Source: Typha latifolia (Eukaryota; Streptophyta; Magnoliopsida; Poales; Typhaceae). From it: a DNA stretch of 64,000 nt. A program made the position numbers and the translations under genes. How positions within the stretch are numbered: position 1 is the first letter of the stretch; the number at the start of each line of letters is the position of its first letter. Below the pieces are notes generated by a model. It saw nothing but the letters and a program-made list of their open reading frames with translations. It ran no database searches and was not told where the DNA came from. This document shows, piece after piece, positions 1 to 10,932 of the stretch. The stretch covers positions 3,224,001 through 3,288,000 of the forward strand of contig CM034099.1 of NCBI GenBank assembly GCA_019914945.1, written 5' to 3'.

Positions 1-1857
1 ATTACCAATCACTATCTTGGAACATGCTAGTTCCTAAACATATTATGATAAGTTCACACAGATATAAAGTTTGAGACAATCTCTTATTCGTACACATCTC
101 AATCATAGGTTTACATATTATGCATAGCAATAAAATAGCAGTTTAGTCACCTCATGTCTACCAAAGCAATAATCATACTCATCATCGCTCACCGAGCTAT
201 TCACCACACAGGGTAAATACTCTTAAGAAACAATCATCCATCATCTAATCATCCATCACATAATCATCCATCATCTCATACATCGAGGGGGGATATATAC
301 ACATCTAGCGGTAATGTCACCTACACGTGTATGGCGACACTACATGTGACCGGTTGTCTGCAGGGCCATCGACTCGGGACCCCGGTCGTAAGCCCATATC
401 TCACTCTCTCTAAATCATCACCGCCCTCGGCGGGAGAATCGGGAGCCCTCGGCTCATCAACAGACGCCCTAACCCTGCGTCGTCGGGTACCGCTAGAGTT
501 ATATCCCCGCCTCACAATCATGTTCTTCTATCATCATAATCTAGTCCTAACTATGCAGTATAACTACCCGAATGCCACACGGGCTTCCCGACCTCGTGTA
601 GGCCGCTAATAGTATAGACATATATGATACACTCTGCCCTTAACCCTGGGCTGAGTGAGTAGGGGTACTGCCTAGTCAGAATTCGACTACTAATGATAGG
701 TGGAAGTGGTGCAGTGTTTATGCGTGTATAAAGCATGTTATAGTCATCATGATCATTACACCCATAATCACAAAGAATCATACATCTATGCAACGGTATA
801 CCATACAGGACACATGTAAAGCATTATCATACACATTAACATTCTCATGATACTATGATGAACAAAGTTATAAATAACTACATATGCAAAAGATATAACA
901 GGGAGTACCAACTGCATGCATTAATACTGACATTTCCTACTGTATCATGTTATTCTAGATTTGTATAACTCTACTCGCCTGGGGGGTCTCCACGGTATGG
1001 TAAAACTCGTCAGTTAGTCCGGGATCCCAAAATCTTCCTCACGCGGTGCCAATCCTATTAATTCACGCAAGTAAAGTCATTAGCGAACTAATAAAATTAA
1101 TTATCTTATTAGCACATTTATGTTTGGTACGAGTCAAGGGTATCCTAGGAATCTTGTATCATCCCAAAATTAAGGATCAGGCTAATCAAATTAGGTGAAA
1201 ATGGTAAACATGGTTATAGGGTCCAAATGGCCCCAAATGGGCTAGGCTAGAGGCAAAAAGGGGGTAGGCCCAAACCCAACCCACAAGCAATAAGGCCTTG
1301 GTGGGCTGGGGGCCCAGCCACAGCCCACCAAGGTTGGAATAGTGGGCTGCAGACTGCAGCCCACTCCACAATGGGCTAATGGGCTGCAGCCTGCAGCCCA
1401 CCCGGATAGTCTTGGTGGGCTGCGGCCCGCAGCCCACCCAAACTGGGCTGGTGGGCTGCGGTCTGCAGCCCACCCAAGTCTTGGTGGGCTGCGGCCCGCA
1501 GCCCACCCCAACTAGGCTGGTGGGCTGCGGTCTGCAGCCCACCCCAAAGGATTAGTGGGCTGCAGTGGTCTGCAGCCCACTAAGGGAAAAATGGGTGGGG
1601 TTTAACCCCCCCCCCCCCCTCCACCTCATCTCCTTCCACCACCGATGGAAGGAAGGGAGGCGGAGGGAAGCGCCCACGAGGCTGCGGTGAGGGGGAAGAG
1701 ATGAGGGAGATGGGGAAGGTGGCGTGCACGGAAAGGAAGGGAAGAGAAGAAGAGAAGAAAAGAGGGAGGGTGGCAGGGTGGCAGGCCGACGCACGTGCTC
1801 GGCACGTGCGTCGGTCAGGAAATTTTTTTTTTTTTTTTTAAAATTTGGGGTGTTACA
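1..1857 (-). mobile_element. Probable Ty3/gypsy-type LTR (partial)
   Basis: Read on the minus strand, a sequence starting TGTAACACCCC begins at 1857. That start is common at the 5' end of plant Ty3/gypsy LTRs. It is followed by an A-tract, a GC-rich stretch, a hairpin minisatellite and about 1.3 kb of sequence without coding potential. No primer binding site, gag or pol is visible, so this is either a long LTR whose interior lies left of the window or a solo or truncated LTR. The short-period motif ATCATCCATC around 231-275 may belong to it. The call rests on the terminal motif and on the absence of genes; the left end is not defined. Confidence 0.45.
1300..1585. repeat. GC-rich palindromic minisatellite
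   Basis: About seven tandem units with a period near 35 bases. Each contains a near-perfect palindrome of the form GTGGGCTGCGGxCxGCAGCCCAC, at about 1341, 1377, 1415, 1451, 1484, 1520 and 1554. Adjacent units alternate between gcggcccgc and gcggtctgc centres and between aaactgggct and aagtctt spacers, which suggests growth by duplication of a two-unit block. Each unit could fold into a stable GC-rich stem on either strand. It lies inside the putative gypsy LTR. Confidence 0.9.
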
Positions 1858-1941
1858 TGAAGCTTGCAGACTCGAATCTCCCCCTTCGTCCGAAATCAAG
1901 TGGAAGCTTCATATATACTTCCTCAGAAAGATTCATATATA

Positions 1942-1975
1942 CTTCTTAGCCTTGTAGCCTTGCAAGGCTAAGAAG
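1942..1975. repeat. Perfect 13-base inverted repeat at the copia break
   Basis: CTTCTTAGCCTTG (1942-1954) faces its exact reverse complement at 1963-1975 across an 8-base loop. The site coincides with the point where the minus-strand copia RT reading frame stops resembling RT. Confidence 0.85.
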
Positions 1976-3948
1976 CACACATACCATCGTTAACTTGGCA
2001 ACTAGTGCAAATGTTTCTCTATAATCAACCCCCTCAACTTGATTGTAACTCTTAGCCACCAATCTCGCTTTGTAACAATCAATCGACCCATCTGGATTTA
2101 GTTTGGGCTTATACACCCACTTGCAACCAATTGGTTGTTTATGAGATGGTAGAGGAACCAAACTCCAAGTGTGGTTTGCTTGAAGAGCTTCAATCTCTTT
2201 ATGCATGGCTTCTCTCCATTGTGGGACTTGGATTTGGACAGCCTATAAGTAAGAAGTAGGTTCTTTCTAGATAGAAAGTTTAGTGGTGGAAACTTTATGA
2301 TTATGAGAAAGGCAATCATAGGATAAGATTTGTGAAAATAAGTGAACTATACATGTGTCTGTTGAAGGTGATGGTGTAGGTCTTGAAGGGAGGGCTGCCT
2401 CAACATGAAAATCCTGCAAGAAGGCCGGTGTCTTAGTAGGATGTGTCGACCTGCGTGGTGGTGAGGATGATGTTACTACCATGGGAGGATATGTAGGTAA
2501 GGCAGGTGGTTCTACTGTTTGAGTTGGTGGCTGTGATGGTGGAAGCAATGGTGTAGGGGATTCACTAGTGGAAGAATTGGTGAGTTAGTAGCAGAAGATG
2601 AATCTAGTGGTGTGTGTTCAAGTAATGGGACTCTAGAGTTGGAAAGTGGTGGGACTAAGAGTTCAATATCAGATGAGTGTGACTGTGTTTGGGGTTGAAA
2701 GATAGGCATATCAATTGGAGAAGTCGAGTGAGAGTTGGACCTGAATGGGAAAGTGTCTTAAAAAATACATCTCTAGAAACAAAGACTTTTTTCTGTTAGG
2801 TTATAAACTCGTTAACCTTTTTGACTGTGAGGATAACCTATGAAGAGACATTTAGTCAGATGCGGGTCAAATTCTATGGGTTTGGAAGGATGAGTTGACA
2901 TGAAACACAAGCAACCGAAGACTCGTAAGTGAGAGTAATTTGGTGGTTTATGAAAAAGCTTTTCAAATGGGGTTTTGCCTTGAAGAAGTGGTGTAGGAGT
3001 CCTATTAATGAGATATGCTAAAGTGAGTATGGCATCTCCTAAAAATGCTTAGGTAAGTTGTTTGAAAAAGAATCGCTCGAGCAACGTTGAGCAAGTGCCT
3101 GTGTTTGCGTTCAACGATAACATTTTGTTGTAGTGTGTTGATACAACTAGTTTGATAAGCTATTCCTTTCGATGAGTAAAAATTTTCTAGTTTAAACTCA
3201 AAACTATTGTCACTATGCACAACTTTCACTTTCTGATCAAATTGAGTTTCAACTAAATGAATGAAATTAACTAGGAGGGTTTCATGTTTCTGACTTATGC
3301 TTCATCAAGTTTTCTAGTGTGTAAAGGAAAAGACATCCTAGTTTGTTTAGCCAAAGGGCAAATAGGACACTGACTTGCATCGCAAGATTGATTTGAGAAA
3401 AAGGGAAATAACGAAGAAACTTTAGTGGAAGGATGACCGAGGCATTGATGCCAAAGTTTGGGTGTATGGCAGTGAATCGAGTTGCATGTTCCCTTCTATA
3501 TTAGATTGAGGCAGTACAGCCCCTCCTGTTCAATTTCCGTCCCAATTATCTTCCCCGATCGTAGGTCCTGTACAAAATAGAAATGCCTGGAAAAGATGGT
3601 GATATAGAATGAATCAAGTGTCAGTTTGCTGATAGAAATTAAGTTCAAATAGAATAAAGGCACACATAGGACATTATGGAGAACAAAATCCTGAGTGAAA
3701 ACTACTTTGCCAATATGATTGCTTGAAGCCATAGTACCATCTGGTAGTTTGACAAAATGATTATGAACAGGTTTCAAAGAAGTGAAAGGAGAATAAGCAT
3801 AAACTATGTGATCACTTGCACCGCTGTTCAATACCCAAACATTGTCTTTGCCATTTTGAATGATAGAAAAAGTTTTACCTGAGAGACCACCATAGTTTGG
3901 GACATTACCAATATGATTGACCTTGGCTACCATATTTTTACTTAGCAA
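1963..3948 (-). pseudogene. copia pol remnant (protease, integrase, partial RT)
   Basis: Broken pol reading frames on the minus strand. 3496-3948 carries an aspartic-protease-like core in which the usual D-S-G active-site triplet reads N-S-G (context VLNSGASDHI), followed by a GAG-pre-integrase segment ending near EGLYCLN. 3005-3229 has the integrase piece with VHSDN and the NVIVERKHRHLLNVAR block. 2267-2548 is the Pro/Ser-rich linker with PPRRSTHPTKTPAFLQDFHV. 1963-2206 starts RT with EIEALQANHTWSLVPLP and GCKWVYKPKLNPDGSI. The pieces lie in different frames separated by stops. RT ends before its catalytic YVDD region. Confidence 0.85.
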
Positions 3949-4014
3949 CTTGACCAGCTCCTTGCATTCTTCCTGTGAGAATGGAAAATTGTTTCCATCG
4001 AATTTCCTGTCATA

Positions 4015-4983
4015 CTAGGAAGCCACATGGTTCCCATTCGAGCTTCCGTGTTCTCCTTCCACAGCAACCTTTCTTCTTCTACAAAAATCATAGGTATGGC
4101 CCTTTCCACCACAAAAGGTGCACTTGAGATGAGCCCCGCAATTCTTGGTTCTATGATTAGTCATGTTGCACTTTTCACATCTCATTTCAGACTTTCCTAC
4201 ATCATAATCACGACCTCCCTTCTTAACAGCAAAAGCTGCCACCTCTGGTTAAGCAATTGTCCTTCCATTCAAAGCCTCTGCTTACTTTTCATGGCACAAT
4301 GCCATTGCATATGCCTTATTCGCACTTGGCAATGGATCTATTGCCACTTTGCTGCTTCGGATTGCAACATAGTCGTCATTGAGTCCCATTAAGAACTTCA
4401 TGGTCTTCTGGTTCTTCATGTACACCTTGATCTCTTTAGCTGCGTCACATCTACAAGGCGAAATCTCACAAAGTGCATCTCTCTCATCCCAGAGACTCTT
4501 GAGTTTGGTGAAGAAGGATGTGACTAAGCCAGTGCCTTGCTCACAACCATGGATCCCATTTTCTATGTTGAATAGTTGAACGACATTTGTATGGGAAAAG
4601 CGCTCTTGCAACTCAAGCCACATATCCGTTGCATCTTTGCAGTGAATCACGTTGCTAGAGATGTCCTTCGACATTGATCCTAGCAGCTATGTCTTGACCA
4701 AAGTGTTGCAGCGATCCCACTGTTGTTGTTCTTCAAGACTGATAATTGGCCTATGAATGTCTACAAACCCTTTCTTGTTTTTGATTGTCAACGCTATGCT
4801 CATGGATTGAGTTCATGTTGTATAATTGTCTTCTATCAACGGTTGTGAAACGAGTACGGCACCAGATTTATATGAATGATGGAGAAATAAAGGATGGTTG
4901 GGATTCTCCCATTGTTCTGGGACTCTCGAAGAAGACGGAGGTCTGCCATGTTTAGCAAGATTTCGCTCTTCGTCACTTGCCAT
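4015..4983 (-). pseudogene. copia gag remnant
   Basis: A gag-like frame from an ATG at 4983 down to 4015, interrupted by in-frame stops at 4813-4815 (TGA), 4687-4689 (TAG), 4282-4284 (TAA) and 4249-4251 (TAA). The middle part, with the motif WLELQERFSHTN, resembles the UBN2-type gag domain. The C-terminal part has two CX2CX4HX4C zinc knuckles (CEKCNMTNHRTKNC and CTFCGGKGHTYDFC). It is not translatable as one protein. Confidence 0.85.
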
Positions 4984-5027
4984 GGGGTATTATGTTTGTG
5001 TAGGATTCTTGGTCTCCAAGAGCTTTT

Positions 5028-5039
5028 GCTCTGATACCA
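5028..5039 (-). other. Retrotransposon primer binding site
   Basis: Minus strand TGGTATCAGAGC, the standard plant copia primer binding site complementary to the 3' end of initiator methionine tRNA. It sits just inside the 5' LTR and upstream of the gag ATG. Confidence 0.85.
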
Positions 5040-5041
5040 TC

Positions 5042-5312
5042 AAGAGAATTTGAATGTGAAGAAGATTTTCTTGATATCATTCAATGAGTCAGGTTACATG
5101 CTTCATACAGGATGTGTACGCATTAGATCCACAATTCACGGCCTAAGATTTAAATCCTACCATATACAGATGTATATTAACACAATCATAGTTGGCTAAC
5201 AGAATCAGTTAAGAGATCATATTGTATTCTTTCCTTTAACATAGCTATTGACACAATTATAGTCAGCTAAGAGAATCAGTTAAGGGATCATATCAGATTC
5301 TTTACTTTAACA
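5042..5312 (-). repeat. copia 5' LTR with internal duplication
   Basis: About 270 bases. On the minus strand it begins TGTTAAAG at 5312 and runs to just before the primer binding site. It contains an imperfect tandem duplication of about 71 bases (about 5180-5250 and 5251-5311), each copy holding a CACAAT-ATAGT-GCTAA-AGAATCAGTTAAG core. The inner end is inferred from the primer binding site, because the terminal CA is not preserved. Confidence 0.65.
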
Positions 5313-5366
5313 TTTTTTTTCCTTTCTTAGTATTAGAATGCTTATTTGTTGACTGGAATGTTGTAG

Positions 5367-8300
5367 ATCCCCAATTTGGCACAGATATATCTTGTTGGAT
5401 TCTATGAGGAGAAAGAATTTTCACTTTATATGTCTTCCATCTCCAATGAGCTCAAAGTCCCTGTTCGGTACATTCTTTTGATGTGTTTATTTTTGGCTTG
5501 GCAAGATGAGATAACTCTCTTCTTTGATATATTTGTTTTCGTGCTTGATTGTTGCATTAGGTACTTGAGGGAAGACAAGCCGCATGGCTCAGCAGGAGGA
5601 CTTTACAGATTTAGAGATCACATAATGGAAGATAATCCGGTTCGACATCTTGCTTTCCTCGCTGTAGTCGCTCCTCTATAAAAACAAATGGGTTTTGGAA
5701 AATGATTTTATAAAACGAAAGTAGTGTGATGACAAAAGTTAGGACATCATTTGATAAACTACTACATGTTGAGTTGTAACTTGCACTATCAAGGAATTAT
5801 CTGGACTTCTCAGATGAACTTTACTTTTGGTTGTGCAGTCTCATATAGTATTGCTGAATTGTGATGTTTGTTGTAGCTTCCCCCTTCCGGATATGCTTGG
5901 TGAGTATTTTAGTGCAGATTTCTAAATCAAATTCAGCTGTTTATTTGCACCTGTGGGATCTGTCTCATTGTATCTTACCTCCATAAATTTTTATGTGAAA
6001 TAATTTCCTCATCCAGACATTATTTATGGGATAAGACTGAACACTTATGGTGAAAGGCCAATAGCATGATCTGACCTTTTCAACTTCAAGGGAGAATTAT
6101 GTCAATCTCATCTGCAAAATGGCAAGGAGATGATATACATACTGATGAACAAGAATTAATGCATAAACCTAGCTTTAGTGACCTGTGGCAAACCATGCTG
6201 AAAGTGATTTTGATATCCGAAAGAAAATTAGGCTATGTTATATTTTAACATTAGTTATGTTGCAGGACCCTCTATTAGGTATCTTCTTGGTGAGTACTGA
6301 TATTAATTACTCTTCTATGCTTCATGGTTGCAGAGGCCCATAAAAGATATGCTGGAATGGGTACGATATTAGTGATAAAGGTGAAACGCGCTGCTGCAGA
6401 ATATTTTGATCAGTTCTTATACATGATCTTCTTAGTTACATCCACTTGTGCTGCATGGATGACATATTCAGTCTGTATGATTTGCTCAGGTATCAGCTGA
6501 GTTAGCAAGCCAGTTCGGTGAGTTGGTGGCTGATCCTGTCACACATGAACTACTACACTATACGGAGAAACCAGAAACTTTTGTCAGTATGCAGCTTGAT
6601 GATCACGCTGCTTCCTTTTAATTTATATTCCGATCTTAATTTTGAATTTGGCTTCTTTCCGATAAATTAACGCGGTCTTGGTTTCCTTGTATGTAGGTAA
6701 GTGATCGCATAAACTGTGGTGTTTATATGTTTACACCAGATATCTTTAGTGCTATCGAGGATGTGGTGAAGCAACGAAAAGAGAGAGGTAGATAAAAACC
6801 ATGTATCAATTTTAGCTTATTCAATAATAATTCTATCAATTTTGATTTGTCTCCTAGTGTTGTTAGTCATCAAGTACCTTTTCTGGAAAAGTATTATTGG
6901 AGCTCCATTTCGCTATCCCATCTTTTTTATACTCCAGAGGATTGTTTAAGTGTCTCTTTGACAGTTCATCTTAATCACCACACTTTTTTCATGGGCTGCT
7001 ATCATGAATTCCTCCCTTACAGATAACATCTGAACCAAATTCGCTTTAGATGTCATTGATGGTGTCAGTGCTTAATGCTTGATATTTCTGACTCTGTTTT
7101 TGACAATGTTCACATTGAATAGGATAATTTCCTATGTTGTCTATTCTTCAGCCTCTTTGTCTATCAACATCATATATATTCATAAGAAACAAATCTAATT
7201 CCTTTTCAATGGTGATATTTCAGCTAATTTGCAGCGTGTGACCAGCTTCGAAGCTCTCCAATCAGCAACAAAGTATGTTTATTTTTGTCTGTAACTTATA
7301 AGTTTTTCTAGATGCACAACAGGATTGCATATTGAATTTTTAACTTGGGTCTAATCCCCACTTTCTGCTAAAGAAAAATGAATGAACATCACAAACTGAC
7401 AAGTCAGAATGGCAAATGTCCTACAATTACAGTAAAAATAAAAAATTCCAAGATTGACATCAATTTGATAATCATGAGAGGGAAACATAGAACATATCAA
7501 CATAGCATGACTTCTGGCTATCACGCATGAACTAATATTTGACAGCGTGCTTTTTGTCTGCTGATGTTTGTTTGATGTTGATTATAATGCTGTGAATTGA
7601 AATGTGTTGCTTCCCCTATTGATCTTATTATGGCTCTTTTAACTGAAAATGCACTTAAAGATGAGATGTTGCTGAATAATAAGATCTGTCTAATTTGTCT
7701 TATCATTCTCTATGAATTAAATCTTTTGCATAAATCAGTTCAAAGTAATCTGGGGAACTTACTATATGCACTACCTTATAACTCTACTAGTGGGTCCTTT
7801 TCTGAAAATGTCTCTGCTGATATTAATTTTTGACAGGCCTCTTCTTGTAGACTATGTCAGGTTGGATCAGGATATTTTATCTCCTCTTGCAGGAAAGAAA
7901 AAACTTTATACATATGAGACGGTTGATTTCTGGGAACAGATCAAGACTCCAGGGTAAAAATTTTCCTTGGTATTGGTCCGTTCTTTTTTTCTAACTGTCG
8001 GATTATTAATACCCAGTGCCGCATCCATCCTCAGGATGTCTTTGAAATGCTCCGCCCTGTATCTTACACAATTTCGCATGACCTCTCCTCATCTTTTAGC
8101 AGCAGGAGGTGGCACAAAAAATGCCACCATTATAGGTGATGTCTACATTCATCCATCAGCAAAAGTGCATCCAAGTGCGAAGGTACTTCTCTTTTTTTTC
8201 TTTCTGAAAAGTACTTTCTAAATCTGCAAGTTTGTAAAACCATTTAGTTTGTCATTGAGTCAGTTGGTTCCAATTCACCTACCTCTGAATGCATACTAGC

Positions 8301-9415
8301 TTTTGGTACAATTCACTTATTTCTTTTTCCCCTTTTTCGTTAAAGGTACCATGATTTAGCATTTGATATTTTCCAAGGGCTGCTTTTTTAATATCTAATT
8401 TAGAGGCTTCATCGAACAGATTGGCCCCAATGTCTCTATATCAGCAAATGCTCGTATTGGTGCTGGCGCAAGGCTCATCAGCTGTATCATTCTAGATGAT
8501 GTTGAAATCAAGGTGTGTTCGTTTTAACATTCATAATGAGTAATGAACTCTTTTCTCAAGGCATGGTATTAATAATTCTTGTCGTGACAGGAAAATGCTG
8601 TTGTCGTACATTCTATCATCGGGTGGAAATCATCTATAGGGAAGTGGTCTCGTGTACAGGCAAGCTTATTTTTGTTCCCTTTTCTTCCATTTCATGTTGA
8701 GGATCAGAAGAGCATCATTCAAAAGTCTAAAGATCTATCTGGGTGCTAATGTTCGTCTATTTGCAAAACTATCGTTATTGAGTTAATTTAGTGGCTTCCT
8801 AGCTATTCTTTTGCTTAGTTCTGTTAGCTTTCAATCACAAGAAGCAAGATGTACGCGAGGTATTATGATGCGATAGTCTCGCAACATAAGCTGGTTGTTT
8901 ATCTCTTCGACTGAGCTTCTCATTTCTCATCCAGATTGGCTCTCAATCTGTGCAACAAGAACATCATGGTTTCTCGAGTTAAAAAGTTTTATGTCATAAA
9001 CCTATATGTTTTATCTCTGTTTCATTGGAGCACTCCCTTCAAGTTAGAGTAAGTTATAGACTGTCTAGTTAGCATATCCATATAAGTGCAGGTCGTTGAT
9101 TCATTATATTGGTTCTGGTGTTGCCTTGAAATTTTAATTTCAATTTTTCAGGGGGAGGAAGACTACAATGCCAAACTTGGAATTACAATCCTTGGTAGGA
9201 GTTCACTTTTGTCATTATTCTACTTTTATTGTTGGGACAAACCCACGAATGCACCTTTGGAAGAGAATCTGATTCATGTCTCTGCAACAAATTGACATTC
9301 TCTGCTTACTCCAGGTGAATCTGTGGCAGTTGAAGATGAAGTTGTGGTGGTCAAAAGCATTGTCCTCCCAAATAAGACCCTCAATATCAGTGTGCAAGAG
9401 GAGATTATTTTATAA
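5367..9415 (+). CDS. Mannose-1-phosphate guanylyltransferase alpha-like (KONJAC type), 5'-partial
   Basis: Exons 5367-5467, 5561-5639, 5839-5899, 6334-6380, 6490-6582, 6697-6787, 7224-7272, 7837-7953, 8035-8182, 8420-8512, 8591-8659, 9152-9194 and 9315-9415 encode 363 residues ending QEEIIL. The nucleotidyltransferase part includes IPNLAQIYLVGF, LLNCDVCCSFPLPDML and NCGVYMFTPDIF. The C-terminal left-handed beta-helix has hexapeptide repeats (NATIIGDVYIHPSAKVHPSAK, split here only by naming its start and end region; IGPNVSISANARIGAGARL). Family knowledge: this plant GMPPA-like group (Arabidopsis KONJAC1/2, about 415 residues) stimulates GDP-mannose synthesis for glucomannan. About 52 N-terminal residues with the G-rich nucleotide-binding motif are missing and should lie left of the window beyond the retroelements. 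The intron at 8660 starts with GC. The protein identity is firm; whether the gene is intact upstream is unknown. Confidence 0.9.
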
Positions 9416-10900
9416 TATTCTCATATAATAGTAAGGAAAAACTCCTCGATTCGAATATGAACTTGCTTTTGTTATTCATCTGTCATGCCATATCCCGGCT
9501 TGTGATATGTTTGAGATTTTTGAGACATTCTTGTTACTTCCACAGATTGATACCCAAAATGAAAGATGTATTTCTTTCTCCTACTGTTAGTTAAGTTCTG
9601 GTAAAGTTGCTGGAGATGTACTAATTGCATTGTTTGACATATAGTAAGCTTTTGTCGACCGGTAGATGTCACATTAGATGAACAAATAACTAGCATCACT
9701 ATCCTGGAGCCATAGGTGCCACTTAAAGGTGGTGTCAACTTTTTCTTTCCTATATGCTTCAACTTTTTCTTTCTTTGATATATTCGGCGATTGTTCTTCT
9801 GCCAGAAAAGGCACAATACAGGAGTAATGAAGACCTAAGTTTAAAAAAAAAAGACTGATACTATTGTACAGTTCTAAGGTTTTCTTTGAGATAATGTTTC
9901 GTTCGCTAGGGTATTCTATGGATATTCTCTTTCGCCATATCTTTCTGTCATCTTTATTTGCTTGATCTATGCTTACAATTGAGGATGTTAGTGGTGCCTC
10001 ATGCTTGTAGTGCTCATCAGATCACAGATATATAAGGGATAGGACAACTAGCACTTGGTGGAGATTCATTGTCTGCTCAGTGCTGCTCACAGTTGTTTTT
10101 GGCGAACAGAAAAAGTTCCTGCAAATCCTAATTTTCTTGAACCTTTTCTTTTGGAAGAGTTGAAAATTTCAGTTCAGGTGGTCCTCAGGACAAGTCTGTC
10201 AGTGTTGGTGAATAATTATACTGTGTATGGTAAGGCCAACTTACACTAAAATTAGTGAAACTATTCCGAGACCCTGACAACTACATGATGGTCAAATTGC
10301 AATGAGAATGGGGTCATGAATACAATTTATGCAGTCACCTAGTTGTCAAGTATGTCAGGTACAAATCATCAACAGATGAGAAGCTATCCAAAAGAAGAGA
10401 TATTTTTCCTCTCTCTTCCTCCGAGAAAGATCCAAAAGCTATTAATAGGATGACAATTCTTGGATGCTAAAACCCTGCAATAGTCTGAAGCATGGCTTTA
10501 TGTAAGAACCTCCCTTTGCTCTCTCTTTTCCACCACACTGGGTCATTAGATTGGATCTTGATTGTTTCTGCTCATGGGCATCTATCAAATTGACAAAAGA
10601 GCCTTGTGGTCACCAGGACACTTTGAGGAAAATATTCCAAGGTGGGGACAGGACTGTCAAGTTGATTGCTTTTGTGAAAACTAGAAGATAAATTTCATAG
10701 TTCCAAAATATTCTCAACAGCATCAAAAACTCCTAGAATCAGTACTAGGAAGCAGTTCACTCTGTCCTACTTCCTCTCTATGTCATTCATCCTACAATGA
10801 TATCTGATTAGAGTGGAAGAGAGTTTCAGTCAAAAGCTAATTGGCATCTCCCATTGCATAATTAATGTCCCCCAACCCACTCTTGGTTGCAAAACAAAAG

Positions 10901-10932
<32 letters not shown>

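Larger units (their letters stand above)
1963..5312 (-). mobile_element. Truncated Ty1/copia retrotransposon
   Basis: A degenerate copia element in antisense orientation. Reading leftwards it has a 5' LTR (about 5042-5312), a primer binding site, gag with two CCHC knuckles, protease, GAG-pre-integrase, integrase and the N-terminal part of reverse transcriptase. RT is cut off near 1963, so the rest of RT, RNase H and the 3' LTR are missing. The order PR-INT-RT is diagnostic of Ty1/copia. Many in-frame stops and frameshifts show it is dead. It lies directly upstream of exon 5367 of the GMPPA-like gene, so it probably sits in that gene's first intron. Confidence 0.88.

Noticed and set aside
1186..1542. 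Minus-strand frame with repeated GCGPQPT and GCRPQPT peptides
   Set aside because: It is the translation of the hairpin minisatellite. Two overlapping frames give similar repeats, so it is a compositional product and not a gene.
4027..4392. 121-codon plus-strand frame
   Set aside because: Antisense shadow of the copia gag remnant, whose zinc knuckles are clearly on the minus strand.
10902..10931. CRISPR-like or structured repeat
   Set aside because: Simple trinucleotide repeat; no array with unique spacers occurs anywhere in the window, and the genome is eukaryotic.
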